This document shows, in pieces, positions 34,226 through 41,972 of a stretch of DNA of 64,000 nucleotides. The position numbers and the translations under genes are program-made. Each line of letters begins with the position of its first letter. The first letter of the stretch is position 1. The notes under the pieces were generated by a model that had not been told where the DNA came from, made no database searches, and saw nothing but the letters and a program-made list of their open reading frames with translations. The DNA lies in the NCBI GenBank assembly GCA_020200135.1, contig JAIVJI010000074.1, positions 30,835 to 94,834 on the forward strand, written 5' to 3'. Source of the stretch: Acidobacteriota bacterium (GTDB lineage Bacteria > Acidobacteriota > Blastocatellia > Pyrinomonadales > Pyrinomonadaceae).

Positions 34226-35535
34226 TGCTTTTAGAGAAACTGATCGACGGCGCCGACCTCAGTCCGGCGCTCGCCTCAAGGCTCGCGGAAGACTACGGGC
34301 GGCTGGCGGAGAGGGGGTTGCCCCCGCGGCTCGAAGAGTACGTGCTCGAACGCTACCGCCTCGACCTCGCGAGCGAGTACGGCGGCATCGCCGTCAAGAA
34401 CCCCTTCGGCAAGGCGTCGGGGCAGCTCTCCTTAAACATCAAGCAGGTGCGCGCCGACGCGGACGCCGGCCTCGGCTTCGTGGTGCTGAAGACGATCATC
34501 GCCGAGGACGCGGTCGGCGGCCAGTCGATGAGCGCGTGGGCCATCCCAGAGACCCGCATGAAGGTCGAGCCCGCCCGCGGCGCCGACGCCGCCGAGGGGT
34601 GGACGGTCACCTGGAAGGGGCGCGGCTGGTCCGACAGCTTCGACGCCTACCTCAAGCTCTTCGCCGAGTCGCTGGCGGCCGGCAACGAGACGGGGATGCT
34701 CGTCGTCCCCTCCTGCAAGTACCACCTCCCGCGGCCGGAGGAGGGCGAGTGGCGCCTCGGCGAGTACGAGCACACGACGCGGCGGCTGCTCGACGTGTGG
34801 GAGACGCGCCGCGCCGCGGGCGGCGTGATGCCCGTCGAGAAGGACTTCAGCCCGACGCTGGCCGGCGACGACCGCTCGGCGCAGGTCGAGACCATCGAGC
34901 GCTGGATGTCTTCGGTGACGAGACACATGCGCGAGGCCGCGCGCCCGCGCCCCGTGAGCGTCGGCCTCAAGCTCTTCAACGCCATGTTTGACGGGGGCTT
35001 CCAGATCGACATGCTGCGCCTCGTCAACGAGCGCTGCGGCGCCGACGGACGGCCTGACTTCATCGTCTACGCCAACCGGCTCTTCGACCCCGAGCGCGAG
35101 TTCGAGGGCAAGCGCGGCGTCGCCTACGGCGGGCCCGACCTCTCGGCGCGTAACCTGCGCGTGCTCGCGCGGCTGCGCGCGCTGGAGCAGCGCGGCGAGG
35201 TGCCGCGCTGCCCGTTCCCCATGAGCGCCACCGGCGACATCGGCTCGGGGCGCATGGCCGCCGAGTACCTGCTCCGGGGCGCGAGCACCTTCCAGATGCA
35301 CACCTTCTTCCAGCTCCCGAACGACCAGTACAGGATGAGCCGCGGGGGCAGGACGGAGCGCGCGCTGCACGAACTCTACTTCAACCCCGAGCGGGGACTG
35401 CTGGCCTGCCTGCTGCGGCTGAGGCGCGCGCTCGACTGGCCCGAGGACTGGAACGTCAGGCGCATGGCCGACTTCTGCGCCGACCCCGCCAACGGGCTGT
35501 GGGCCGCGGCCGAGCCGGCGGCCGTCCCCGCGTGA
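34225..35535 (+). CDS. Dihydroorotate-dehydrogenase-like FMN protein of unknown substrate
   Basis: 436 residues, start ATG overlapping the upstream stop (TAATG). The N-terminal half resembles DHODH-type TIM barrels: YGGIAVKNPFGKASGQLS, followed by DAGLGFVVLKTIIAED; the C-terminal half has VSVGLKLFNAMFDGG, IVYANRL, and a phosphate-loop-like ATGDIGSGRMAAEYLLRGAS with QMHTFFQLPN. Length exceeds standard DHODH (about 310-340) by an inserted central segment (residues about 120-220). There is no pyrimidine gene nearby, and coupling with a sugar-acid lyase suggests a distinct oxidoreductase in carbohydrate breakdown. The family match is good; the function is open. Confidence 0.72.
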   Translation: MLLEKLIDGADLSPALASRLAEDYGRLAERGLPPRLEEYVLERYRLDLASEYGGIAVKNPFGKASGQLSLNIKQVRADADAGLGFVVLKTIIAEDAVGGQSMSAWAIPETRMKVEPARGADAAEGWTVTWKGRGWSDSFDAYLKLFAESLAAGNETGMLVVPSCKYHLPRPEEGEWRLGEYEHTTRRLLDVWETRRAAGGVMPVEKDFSPTLAGDDRSAQVETIERWMSSVTRHMREAARPRPVSVGLKLFNAMFDGGFQIDMLRLVNERCGADGRPDFIVYANRLFDPEREFEGKRGVAYGGPDLSARNLRVLARLRALEQRGEVPRCPFPMSATGDIGSGRMAAEYLLRGASTFQMHTFFQLPNDQYRMSRGGRTERALHELYFNPERGLLACLLRLRRALDWPEDWNVRRMADFCADPANGLWAAAEPAAVPA

Positions 35536-35652
35536 CTGGCGCGTGACCTGCGCGCGCGCCGCCGGCCTGAAGAGTTTTTAGTAACGTCCCACCGAAAGAG
35601 CACAGGGCGGAGCCGCGCGCGGAGGGCGCCGGCGCCCGCCGAGGGAAGCGGA

Positions 35653-35706
35653 ATGCGTTCAGCGATACACGCAATAGACTACGTGGTGCTGGCGGGGTAC
35701 CTGTGA
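35653..35706 (+). pseudogene. N-terminal stub of a sodium/solute symporter
   Basis: A 17-codon frame (MRSAIHAIDYVVLAGYL, then TGA) preceded by GAGGGAAG. HAIDYVVLAGYL is the typical first segment of SSS symporters (compare the symporter at 1-872, whose first helix starts similarly). The rest of an expected 500-residue protein is absent and GC-rich filler follows before the DUF4091 gene. It therefore looks like the beginning of a transporter gene cut off at a junction near 35700. Confidence 0.5.
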
Positions 35707-35773
35707 CTGACGGCGGGCGCCGCCAGCGGGGGCGGGCGCTCCAGAGGGGGTCAGCTTGAGGCTCGGAGAGAAA

Positions 35774-37603
35774 ATGAGAGTGCTCGGCGCGCTGCTGGCG
35801 CTCGGCTTACTGTCCCAGAACTTTGTGCTCGCCCGCCAGCCCGCGCGCGTGTGGGCCGTGGGCGACGGCGAGAAGGTCGAGAGGGACGACCTGAGGAACC
35901 GTAATCGCGCCTCGAACTCGGCCTGGGACGGGCGGAGGATAAAAGTCTTCGGCGCGCGCAACGAGGTCATCGCCTTTCAGGTAGTCGTCGAGGCCGGCGC
36001 CGGCGGCATCGGCGCGCTGTCGGTCGCGCTGCCGGAACTCAGACGGCGCGGGGGCGGCGCGAGCATCCGTTACGCGCGCCCGGCCGCTGACCCGACCGTC
36101 TACATCGGCCGCCCCATCCAGCTCTTCTCCGTCAACTACATGAACGTCACGGAGACGACGCGCGCCAACTGGGTCTGGCGCCCCGGCTCGCCCGCCGCGC
36201 CCGCCGACACGAAGGGCTGGAAGCCCGTCCAGCTCGTGCCCGAGAACGCGAAGGCGGGCCGGGGCGGCTTCCCCTTGACGGTCGCGCCGAACCAGAACCA
36301 GGCGGTCTGGGTCGAAATCTACACGGCGCGCGACCTGCCCGCGGGCGTCTACGAGGGTCGCGTCGAGGTGACGGCGGACGGGCGCAGGCGGACGCTCCCC
36401 GTCGAGATGGAACTGTTCGACTTCACTTTGCCGGACGAGAACAGCATGCACGCGATGGTCTACTACGAGCCGACGCAGCCGCAGCAGTACCAGGGCCGCG
36501 ACCTCGACCGGGAGTACCACCGGTTCGCGCACCGCCACCGCGTCGAGCTCGTCCACGCCTACAACGTCGCGTCCGCGCGCGCCGCGCGGGGACGCTTCAC
36601 GGGCGAGGACTTCACGCGCGCGCGCGGCTACGAGGGGCCGGGCGAACGGGTGGGCAACCGCGTCATCCCGCGCAGCTTCTACGGCCCCGGCAAGGACTTC
36701 GACGAGCGCGAGAGCGCCTGGCGACACTCCGACGAGTGGATGACGTTCCTGCGCGAGAACTTCCCCGCGGCGCTCACCTTCCTCTACGTGCCAGACGAGC
36801 CGGGCCCGTCAGAGTACGACTACATCCGCCGCCTCGGAGATAACGTCCACTCGAACCCCGGGCCGGGCAAGGCGCTCCCCCTCCTCGTCACCAAGCGCTA
36901 CACGAAGGAGCTCGAAGACGCCATCGACATCTGGGACTCGGGGCCGCTGGGGTTCGAAGTCGAGCGCGCGCGGACGGAACGTGCCCGCGGCCGCAAGTAC
37001 TGGATTTATAACGGCGGGCGTCCGGCCGCAGGTGCCATCGTCATCGACGCGCCGGCCACGGACTCCCGCGCGACCATCTGGGCCTGCTTCAAGCACGACG
37101 TCGAGGTCTACTTCTACTGGCACGGCGTCCACTGGAAGCACAACGGCCAGAAGCAGGGCGTGCGCGAGCAGAACGTCTGGGCCAACCCCATCACCTTCGA
37201 CAACCGCGGCCAGCCGCGCAAGCCCGTCGACAGCCAGGGCTGGATCAACGGCGACGGCGTGCTCATGTACCCCGGCGAAGACCGCCTTCACCCTTCGGAG
37301 GACCGCGGCGTGCCCGGCCCCGTCTCGACCGTGCAGCTCGCGAACTTCCGCCGCGGCCTTCAGGACCACCAGTACCTGACGCTCGCGCGCCGGCTCGGCC
37401 TGAAAGCCGAGGTCGAGGCCGGCCTGCGCGCCGTCGTCCCCAGGGTCTTTTCGGAAGTGCCGCGCGGCGGGGCCGTCGCCTTCGCCGAGACGGGGGACGC
37501 CTTCGAGTCGGTTCGTTACAGACTTGCCCGCGCCATCGCGCGCGCGGAGCGGGACGACAGCCCACGCCCGCGCCCCTCACGTGGAAAGCGTCGGGGCCAC
37601 TGA
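35774..37603 (+). CDS. DUF4091/GH123-like exported glycosidase (beta-N-acetylgalactosaminidase type)
   Basis: 609 residues, signal peptide (VLGALLALGLLSQ to about residue 21). The N-terminal part is a beta-sandwich (FGARNEVIAFQVVVEAGAGG, QNQAVWVEIYTARDLPAGVY, TLPVEMELFDFTLPDE) and the C-terminal part a TIM barrel. FLYVPDEPGPSEYDYIRRL holds the Asp-Glu pair (about 341-342) that performs substrate-assisted catalysis on 2-acetamido sugars in GH123. IYNGGRPAAG and FYWHGVHWKHN further match DUF4091 proteins. ATG 35774 has GGAG 5 nt upstream. In a locus with AgaS and GH109 this is the strongest candidate for releasing beta-linked GalNAc. DUF4091 is broader than characterised GH123, so activity is inferred. 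Confidence 0.82.
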   Translation: MRVLGALLALGLLSQNFVLARQPARVWAVGDGEKVERDDLRNRNRASNSAWDGRRIKVFGARNEVIAFQVVVEAGAGGIGALSVALPELRRRGGGASIRYARPAADPTVYIGRPIQLFSVNYMNVTETTRANWVWRPGSPAAPADTKGWKPVQLVPENAKAGRGGFPLTVAPNQNQAVWVEIYTARDLPAGVYEGRVEVTADGRRRTLPVEMELFDFTLPDENSMHAMVYYEPTQPQQYQGRDLDREYHRFAHRHRVELVHAYNVASARAARGRFTGEDFTRARGYEGPGERVGNRVIPRSFYGPGKDFDERESAWRHSDEWMTFLRENFPAALTFLYVPDEPGPSEYDYIRRLGDNVHSNPGPGKALPLLVTKRYTKELEDAIDIWDSGPLGFEVERARTERARGRKYWIYNGGRPAAGAIVIDAPATDSRATIWACFKHDVEVYFYWHGVHWKHNGQKQGVREQNVWANPITFDNRGQPRKPVDSQGWINGDGVLMYPGEDRLHPSEDRGVPGPVSTVQLANFRRGLQDHQYLTLARRLGLKAEVEAGLRAVVPRVFSEVPRGGAVAFAETGDAFESVRYRLARAIARAERDDSPRPRPSRGKRRGH

Positions 37604-37638
37604 ACATCCCGACCCGAGACGCATGGGAGGATAAGAGA

Positions 37639-38952
37639 ATGAGATACTTCGTCGCCAGCTTGTTCCTCGCCGCCTGCTTCGCCCTGTCCGGCACCGCCGA
37701 CAGCGCACAGGCGGCCACCTACCAGGTCGGCCCCTCGCGCACCTACACGAAGCTACAGGACGTGGCGCCGCTGCTCGCGCCCGGCGACCTCGTCGAGGTG
37801 GACGGGGGCGCCACCTACCCGGGCGACGTGATCTTCACGCGGCCGGGCGCGCCCACGAACAAGATCACCATCCGCGGCCTGCGCGTGAACGGGCAGCGCC
37901 CCGTCCTCTCGGGCGGGACGAACACGGTCGAGTTCCGCCTCTCGAACCACTACGTCTTCGAGGGCTTCGACGTGACGGGCGGCACCTCCCGCGGCATCTA
38001 CCATCACGCGCACGACATCACCGTCCGCGACACGGTCGTCCGCGACTGCCCCGCGCACGGCATCCTCGGCGCCGACAACGACTCCGGCTCGCTCACGCTC
38101 GAATACGTCGAGGTCTACAACTGCGGCAACGGCACGGGGCAGCACCCGGTCTACATGGCGACCGACGAGTTCAAGTACCCCGGCGCGGTCTTCCGCATGC
38201 AGTACTGCTACCTGCACGACCAGCGCGGCGGCAACAACGTCAAGAGCCGCGCCGAGCGCAACGAGATTTACTACAACTGGATTTCGGGCGGCTTCTACGG
38301 CGAGATAGAACTCATCGGCCCCGACCCGAAGGGCAACCGCAACGTCTCGACCGACACCAAGCGCGAGGACTCGGACGTGGTCGGCAACGTCTTCCAGCAC
38401 AAGGCGACGCAGGGGACGCGCATGGTGCGCGTCGGCAGCGACGGCACCGGCGAGACGAAGGGGCGCTACCGCTTCGTCAACAACACCTTCATCCTCCGGC
38501 AGGGGCAGGTCAGCCCGGCCTTTGAAATCTTCGAGGGCATCGACAGCCTCGAAGTCCACAACAACGTCTTCTACCGCCCGGGCAACGAGCCCATCGACAA
38601 GGTCGTGCTGGAGACGCGCGTGCGCTGGGTGGCGGGGCGCGTGAGCGTCGGCACCAACAACTGGCTCCCCGTGGGCTCGGCGATGATTCCGGCCGACTGG
38701 ACGAACACCGTCTTCGGCACCAACCCGGGCTTCGCTAATCTGACAACGCTCGACCTGCGGCCTGCGGCCGGCAGCGCGCTCATCGGCGCCGGGAACAACG
38801 CGCCGGCGAGCCCGGCCGGCCACCCGTTCATCAACCCCCTCTGGCCACCCGCCTTCCACCCGCCGCTGCACACGCTGCAAGCAGTGGGCACGGCCGCGGC
38901 GCGCCCCTCGGACGGGCTTATTGACATCGGCGCTTACGAGTACACGCCGTGA
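37639..38952 (+). CDS. Exported right-handed beta-helix protein
   Basis: 437 residues with a clear signal (MRYFVASLFLAACFALSGTA) and GGAGG before ATG 37639. The N-terminus TYQVGPSRTYTKLQDVAPLL is a common entry to secreted beta-helices, followed by about nine coils (HYVFEGFDVTGG, HDITVRDTVVRDCPA, YVEVYNCGNG, NEIYYNWISGG, YRFVNNTFILR, LEVHNNVFYRP). It ends with GLIDIGAYEYTP, the standard C-cap. Unlike the helix at 16971 it has both ends, and it resembles pectate-lyase/alginate-lyase-like folds. Probably an exported lyase or binding protein for the target polysaccharide. Confidence 0.84.
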   Translation: MRYFVASLFLAACFALSGTADSAQAATYQVGPSRTYTKLQDVAPLLAPGDLVEVDGGATYPGDVIFTRPGAPTNKITIRGLRVNGQRPVLSGGTNTVEFRLSNHYVFEGFDVTGGTSRGIYHHAHDITVRDTVVRDCPAHGILGADNDSGSLTLEYVEVYNCGNGTGQHPVYMATDEFKYPGAVFRMQYCYLHDQRGGNNVKSRAERNEIYYNWISGGFYGEIELIGPDPKGNRNVSTDTKREDSDVVGNVFQHKATQGTRMVRVGSDGTGETKGRYRFVNNTFILRQGQVSPAFEIFEGIDSLEVHNNVFYRPGNEPIDKVVLETRVRWVAGRVSVGTNNWLPVGSAMIPADWTNTVFGTNPGFANLTTLDLRPAAGSALIGAGNNAPASPAGHPFINPLWPPAFHPPLHTLQAVGTAAARPSDGLIDIGAYEYTP

Positions 38953-38966
38953 GGATGGTTTAGAGG

Positions 38967-39800
38967 ATGATGAAGCTGGCCTTCTCAACCCTCGGCTGCC
39001 CCGACTGGGAGCTGGAAGACGTGGCGCGGGCGGCGCGCGCATATGGCTACGCCGCCGTCGAATTGCGCGCGCTCGGCGGCGGGCTGGACTTGTTGGCCCG
39101 CCCCGAGTTCCAGTCCGGAGAGGTCACGCGCACGCGCGACCGGCTCGCCGGTCAGGGTCTCGAGGTCTGCTGTGTTGACACCTCCTGCGCCTTCGACGCG
39201 GTGGACGAGTCGGAGAGGCGGAAACAGATCGGGCTGGCCGGGCGCTACTCCGAACTCGCGGCGGCGCTCGGCGCCCCACTCATCCGCGTCTTCCCCGACA
39301 AGGTGCCCGAGGGCGCCACGTTCGAGGAGACGCGCGACCGCATTAGCGACTCGCTGCGCGTGGTGGCGCGGCTCGCGCCTCGCGGCGTCCGCGTCGGGCT
39401 GGAGACGCACGGCGACTTCGCCGGCGGCGCCGTGACCGCCGACATCATACGCAGGGCCGACCACCCGAACCTCTGCATCATCTGGGACGCGGCCAACACG
39501 TTCGCGTCGGGCGAAGAGGTGGAGGAGTCGGCTGCGGCCGTCGCCCCCTTCCTCGCGCACGTGCACCTGCGCGACGCGCGGCCGATGGGCAAGGAGCACT
39601 GGACGCCCGTGCTCGCCGGACGCGGCCTCGTTCCCTTCGGACGGGTCGTGGCCGCGCTCGGCGAACTCGGCTACCGTGGCTACGTGAGCTTCGAGTTCGA
39701 GAAGTACTGGCACCCGGAGATAGAGGAGCCGGAGGTGTCGCTGCCGGACTTCGCGGCGGCGATGCGCGGCCTCCTGGGAGGGCGGCCGTGCGCGGCCTGA
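38967..39800 (+). CDS. Sugar phosphate isomerase/epimerase (xylose-isomerase-like TIM barrel)
   Basis: 277 residues, cytoplasmic. AP-endonuclease-2-fold hallmarks: KLAFSTLGCPDWELEDVARAA, VELRALGGGLDLL, VRVGLETHGDF (metal Glu), LCIIWDAANTF (Asp), LAHVHLRDARP (His) and GYRGYVSFEFEKYWHPE (terminal Glu). These are the metal ligands of the IolE/IolI-like family. It sits 14 bp after a beta-helix gene and 35 bp before a 2-hydroxyacid dehydrogenase, consistent with processing of an imported sugar or sugar acid. Substrate not predictable. Confidence 0.88.
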   Translation: MMKLAFSTLGCPDWELEDVARAARAYGYAAVELRALGGGLDLLARPEFQSGEVTRTRDRLAGQGLEVCCVDTSCAFDAVDESERRKQIGLAGRYSELAAALGAPLIRVFPDKVPEGATFEETRDRISDSLRVVARLAPRGVRVGLETHGDFAGGAVTADIIRRADHPNLCIIWDAANTFASGEEVEESAAAVAPFLAHVHLRDARPMGKEHWTPVLAGRGLVPFGRVVAALGELGYRGYVSFEFEKYWHPEIEEPEVSLPDFAAAMRGLLGGRPCAA

Positions 39801-39835
39801 GTGCGCGCGGCGGGTGTCGGAGGTGAGTGTTCGGA

Positions 39836-40882
39836 ATGTCTGAAGAGCGAATCGAGACGGATGGAGACGCGGGCGTGAACGCGGGCGCGCGCCCGCGCAT
39901 ACTCGTGCTGACGAGCGACGCGCTGTTCCCGCACTTCTTCCCCCGACACGTCCTCGCGCGGCTGGGGGAGGTGGGCGAGTGGGAGCACTTCGACGGGCGC
40001 GAAGACTCGGCGGGGCTCCGCGCGCGGCTCGCGCGCGCCGACGCCCTCATGACGACCTGGCACTCGCCCTTCCTGCGGATGGAGATGCTGGGAGAGGCAC
40101 GCCGCGTGCGGATGATCGCGCACTGCGGCGGCGAGCTGAAGGCGCGGATGGAGCCTGAGGTCGTCGGGACGCTCACGGTGGCGAACGCGCCCGGCCCGAT
40201 GGCCGCGCCGGTCGCGGAGATGGCGCTGGCGATGGTGCTGACGCTCGTCCGGCGTCTGCCCGACTACGACCGCGAGATGCGCGCCGGGGCGGTGCGGACG
40301 AACGAGGTGGTGAGCCGGGGTGAGACCGTGCGCGGCCGCCGCCTCGGCGTCGTGGGCTTCGGCCGCATCGGGCGCGCCTTCGCGCGCATGGTCGCGCCGC
40401 TCGGGGCGGAGCTGTACGTCTCAGACCCTTACTGTTCGGAAGAGACGGCCGCGGAGCACGGCGCGAAGAAGGTAGGCGCGGAAGAACTCCTACGCGAGTC
40501 GAGCGTCGTCGTGCTCGCGGCGGGGCTGACGGACGAGACGCGCCACATGCTGGACGCGCGCAGGCTGGCGCTGATGCCCGACGGCGCATACCTCGTCAAC
40601 GTCGGGCGCGGCGGACTGATCGAGACGGAGGCGCTCTTGGCCGAGTTGCGCTCGGGAAGGATTTCGGCGGCGCTCGACGTGACCGACCCCCTTGAGCCGC
40701 TCCCGCCCGACCACGAGCTGCGACGCCTGCCGAACGTCCTGCTGACGCCGCACGTCGCGGCCGGCGGCATCGAGATGCGCCACGCGCTCGGCGAGACGGC
40801 CGCCGATGAGGTCGCGCGCTTCTTCCGCGGCGAGCGACTCGAAAACGTCGTCACGCCCGAGATGCTGGCGCGGATGACTTGA
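39836..40882 (+). CDS. D-2-hydroxyacid dehydrogenase family protein
   Basis: 348 residues, NAD(P)-dependent cytoplasmic oxidoreductase. It has the Rossmann motif LGVVGFGRIGRAFARM, catalytic Arg in VNVGRGGLIETEAL, Glu in DVTDPLEPLPPDHEL and His in NVLLTPHVAAGG. A GGAGGTGA Shine-Dalgarno at 39819-39826 identifies ATG 39836 as start. Family members reduce or oxidise 2-keto/2-hydroxy acids, for example phosphoglycerate or hydroxypyruvate; here a sugar-acid pathway is suggested by neighbours. Confidence 0.9.
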   Translation: MSEERIETDGDAGVNAGARPRILVLTSDALFPHFFPRHVLARLGEVGEWEHFDGREDSAGLRARLARADALMTTWHSPFLRMEMLGEARRVRMIAHCGGELKARMEPEVVGTLTVANAPGPMAAPVAEMALAMVLTLVRRLPDYDREMRAGAVRTNEVVSRGETVRGRRLGVVGFGRIGRAFARMVAPLGAELYVSDPYCSEETAAEHGAKKVGAEELLRESSVVVLAAGLTDETRHMLDARRLALMPDGAYLVNVGRGGLIETEALLAELRSGRISAALDVTDPLEPLPPDHELRRLPNVLLTPHVAAGGIEMRHALGETAADEVARFFRGERLENVVTPEMLARMT

Positions 40883-40925
40883 GGCGCGCGCCGCGCGGCG
40901 GCCGGCGCGCCGCGTTGATTCGATC

Positions 40926-41909
40926 ATGGTAAAAGCAAAAGAAGAGGCGGGCGTCGCCCCGCTGAGAATCGAGCGCGTCGCGCTGCACTGGCGCGCGCTC
41001 GCCGAGACGCTCATCCCGCTCGCGCTCGGCGAGGATGAGATCGACGCCCCGCGCTTCTACGAGCGCCTGCGCGGGGTGCCGGGCGAGGCGTTCGCGAGGG
41101 CCGGGCTTGAAGGCGCGCTGTGGGACGCGCACGCGCGGACGTTGGGCGTGCCGCTCCGCGCGGCCCTCGGCGCGCGGCCCCGGCCCGTGCCTTCGGGGCT
41201 CGCCGTCGGCATCTACGACACGGTCGAAGAGCTTGTCGAGCGCGTCGGTCGCTACCTCGCCGAAGGCTACAGGCGGGTCAAGATAAAGATACAACCGGGG
41301 TGGGACGTGGCGCCGGTCGAGGCCGTCAGCGCGGGCTTCCCCGGCGTGCCGCTGATGGTGGACGCCAACGCCGCCTACACGCTCGCGGACGCTGAGGTCT
41401 TCCGCCGCCTTGACGCGTACGGGCTGATGATGTTCGAGCAGCCCCTGGCGCGCAGCGCGCACGCCGACTCCGCGGAGTTGCAGCGGCAGTTGAAGACGCC
41501 CATCTGCGCCGACGAGTCGGCCGACTCGCTCGCCGACGTCGAGGAGATCATCAGGCTGGGCGCGGCGCGCATCGTCAACATCAAGATTCAGCGCGTCGGG
41601 GGCTTGAGCGAGGCGCGCCTGATGCTCGGGCGTGTGCGCGCGGCGGGTCTCGGCTGCTGGCTGGGGACGATGCCGGAGCTGGGCGTCGCCTCGGCGCAGG
41701 GGCTCCACCTCGCCGCGCTCGAAGGCTTCGACTACCCGACCGACATCGAAGCCTCCGCGCGCTGGTTCGTGGACGACCTCATCGAGCCGCAGATAACAAT
41801 CGACCGTGAGGGCTTCATCAGCCCGCCTCCGGGTGCGGGGACGGGCTACGAGGTCTCGCGCGAAAAGGTTCGCGCTTACGCCGTGGACTCCAGCGAGTTC
41901 GCGCGCTGA
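40926..41909 (+). CDS. Enolase-superfamily NSAR/OSBS-like enzyme missing most of its N-terminal cap
   Basis: 327 residues. The barrel is intact and closely resembles N-succinylamino-acid racemase/o-succinylbenzoate synthase: RRVKIKIQPGWD (K-x-K near 119/121), LMVDANAAYT (Asp), MFEQPL (Glu), CADESADSL (Asp-Glu), VNIKIQRVGGL (Lys) and a C-terminal tail ending GAGTGYEVSREKV. The capping domain is not intact: LRIERVAL, its first strand, runs directly into HWRALAETLIPLALG, normally some 50 residues later, so the 20s loop that shapes the active site is missing. GALWDAHAR falls near residue 60 rather than about 110. Frame is kept, so the break could be missed by gene callers. Function as given is doubtful. 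Confidence 0.82.
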   Translation: MVKAKEEAGVAPLRIERVALHWRALAETLIPLALGEDEIDAPRFYERLRGVPGEAFARAGLEGALWDAHARTLGVPLRAALGARPRPVPSGLAVGIYDTVEELVERVGRYLAEGYRRVKIKIQPGWDVAPVEAVSAGFPGVPLMVDANAAYTLADAEVFRRLDAYGLMMFEQPLARSAHADSAELQRQLKTPICADESADSLADVEEIIRLGAARIVNIKIQRVGGLSEARLMLGRVRAAGLGCWLGTMPELGVASAQGLHLAALEGFDYPTDIEASARWFVDDLIEPQITIDREGFISPPPGAGTGYEVSREKVRAYAVDSSEFAR

Positions 41910-41972
41910 AGGCTCGCGGCGGTCGGATCCGTTTACGGGGAAGTTGACCGAAGGGAAACGCAGAGGGGTCTT

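Noticed and set aside
40883..40925. Very GC-rich inverted sequence between dehydrogenase and NSAR-like gene
   Set aside because: Arms are imperfect and made only of GC runs common in this genome; no U-run, so not called as a terminator.
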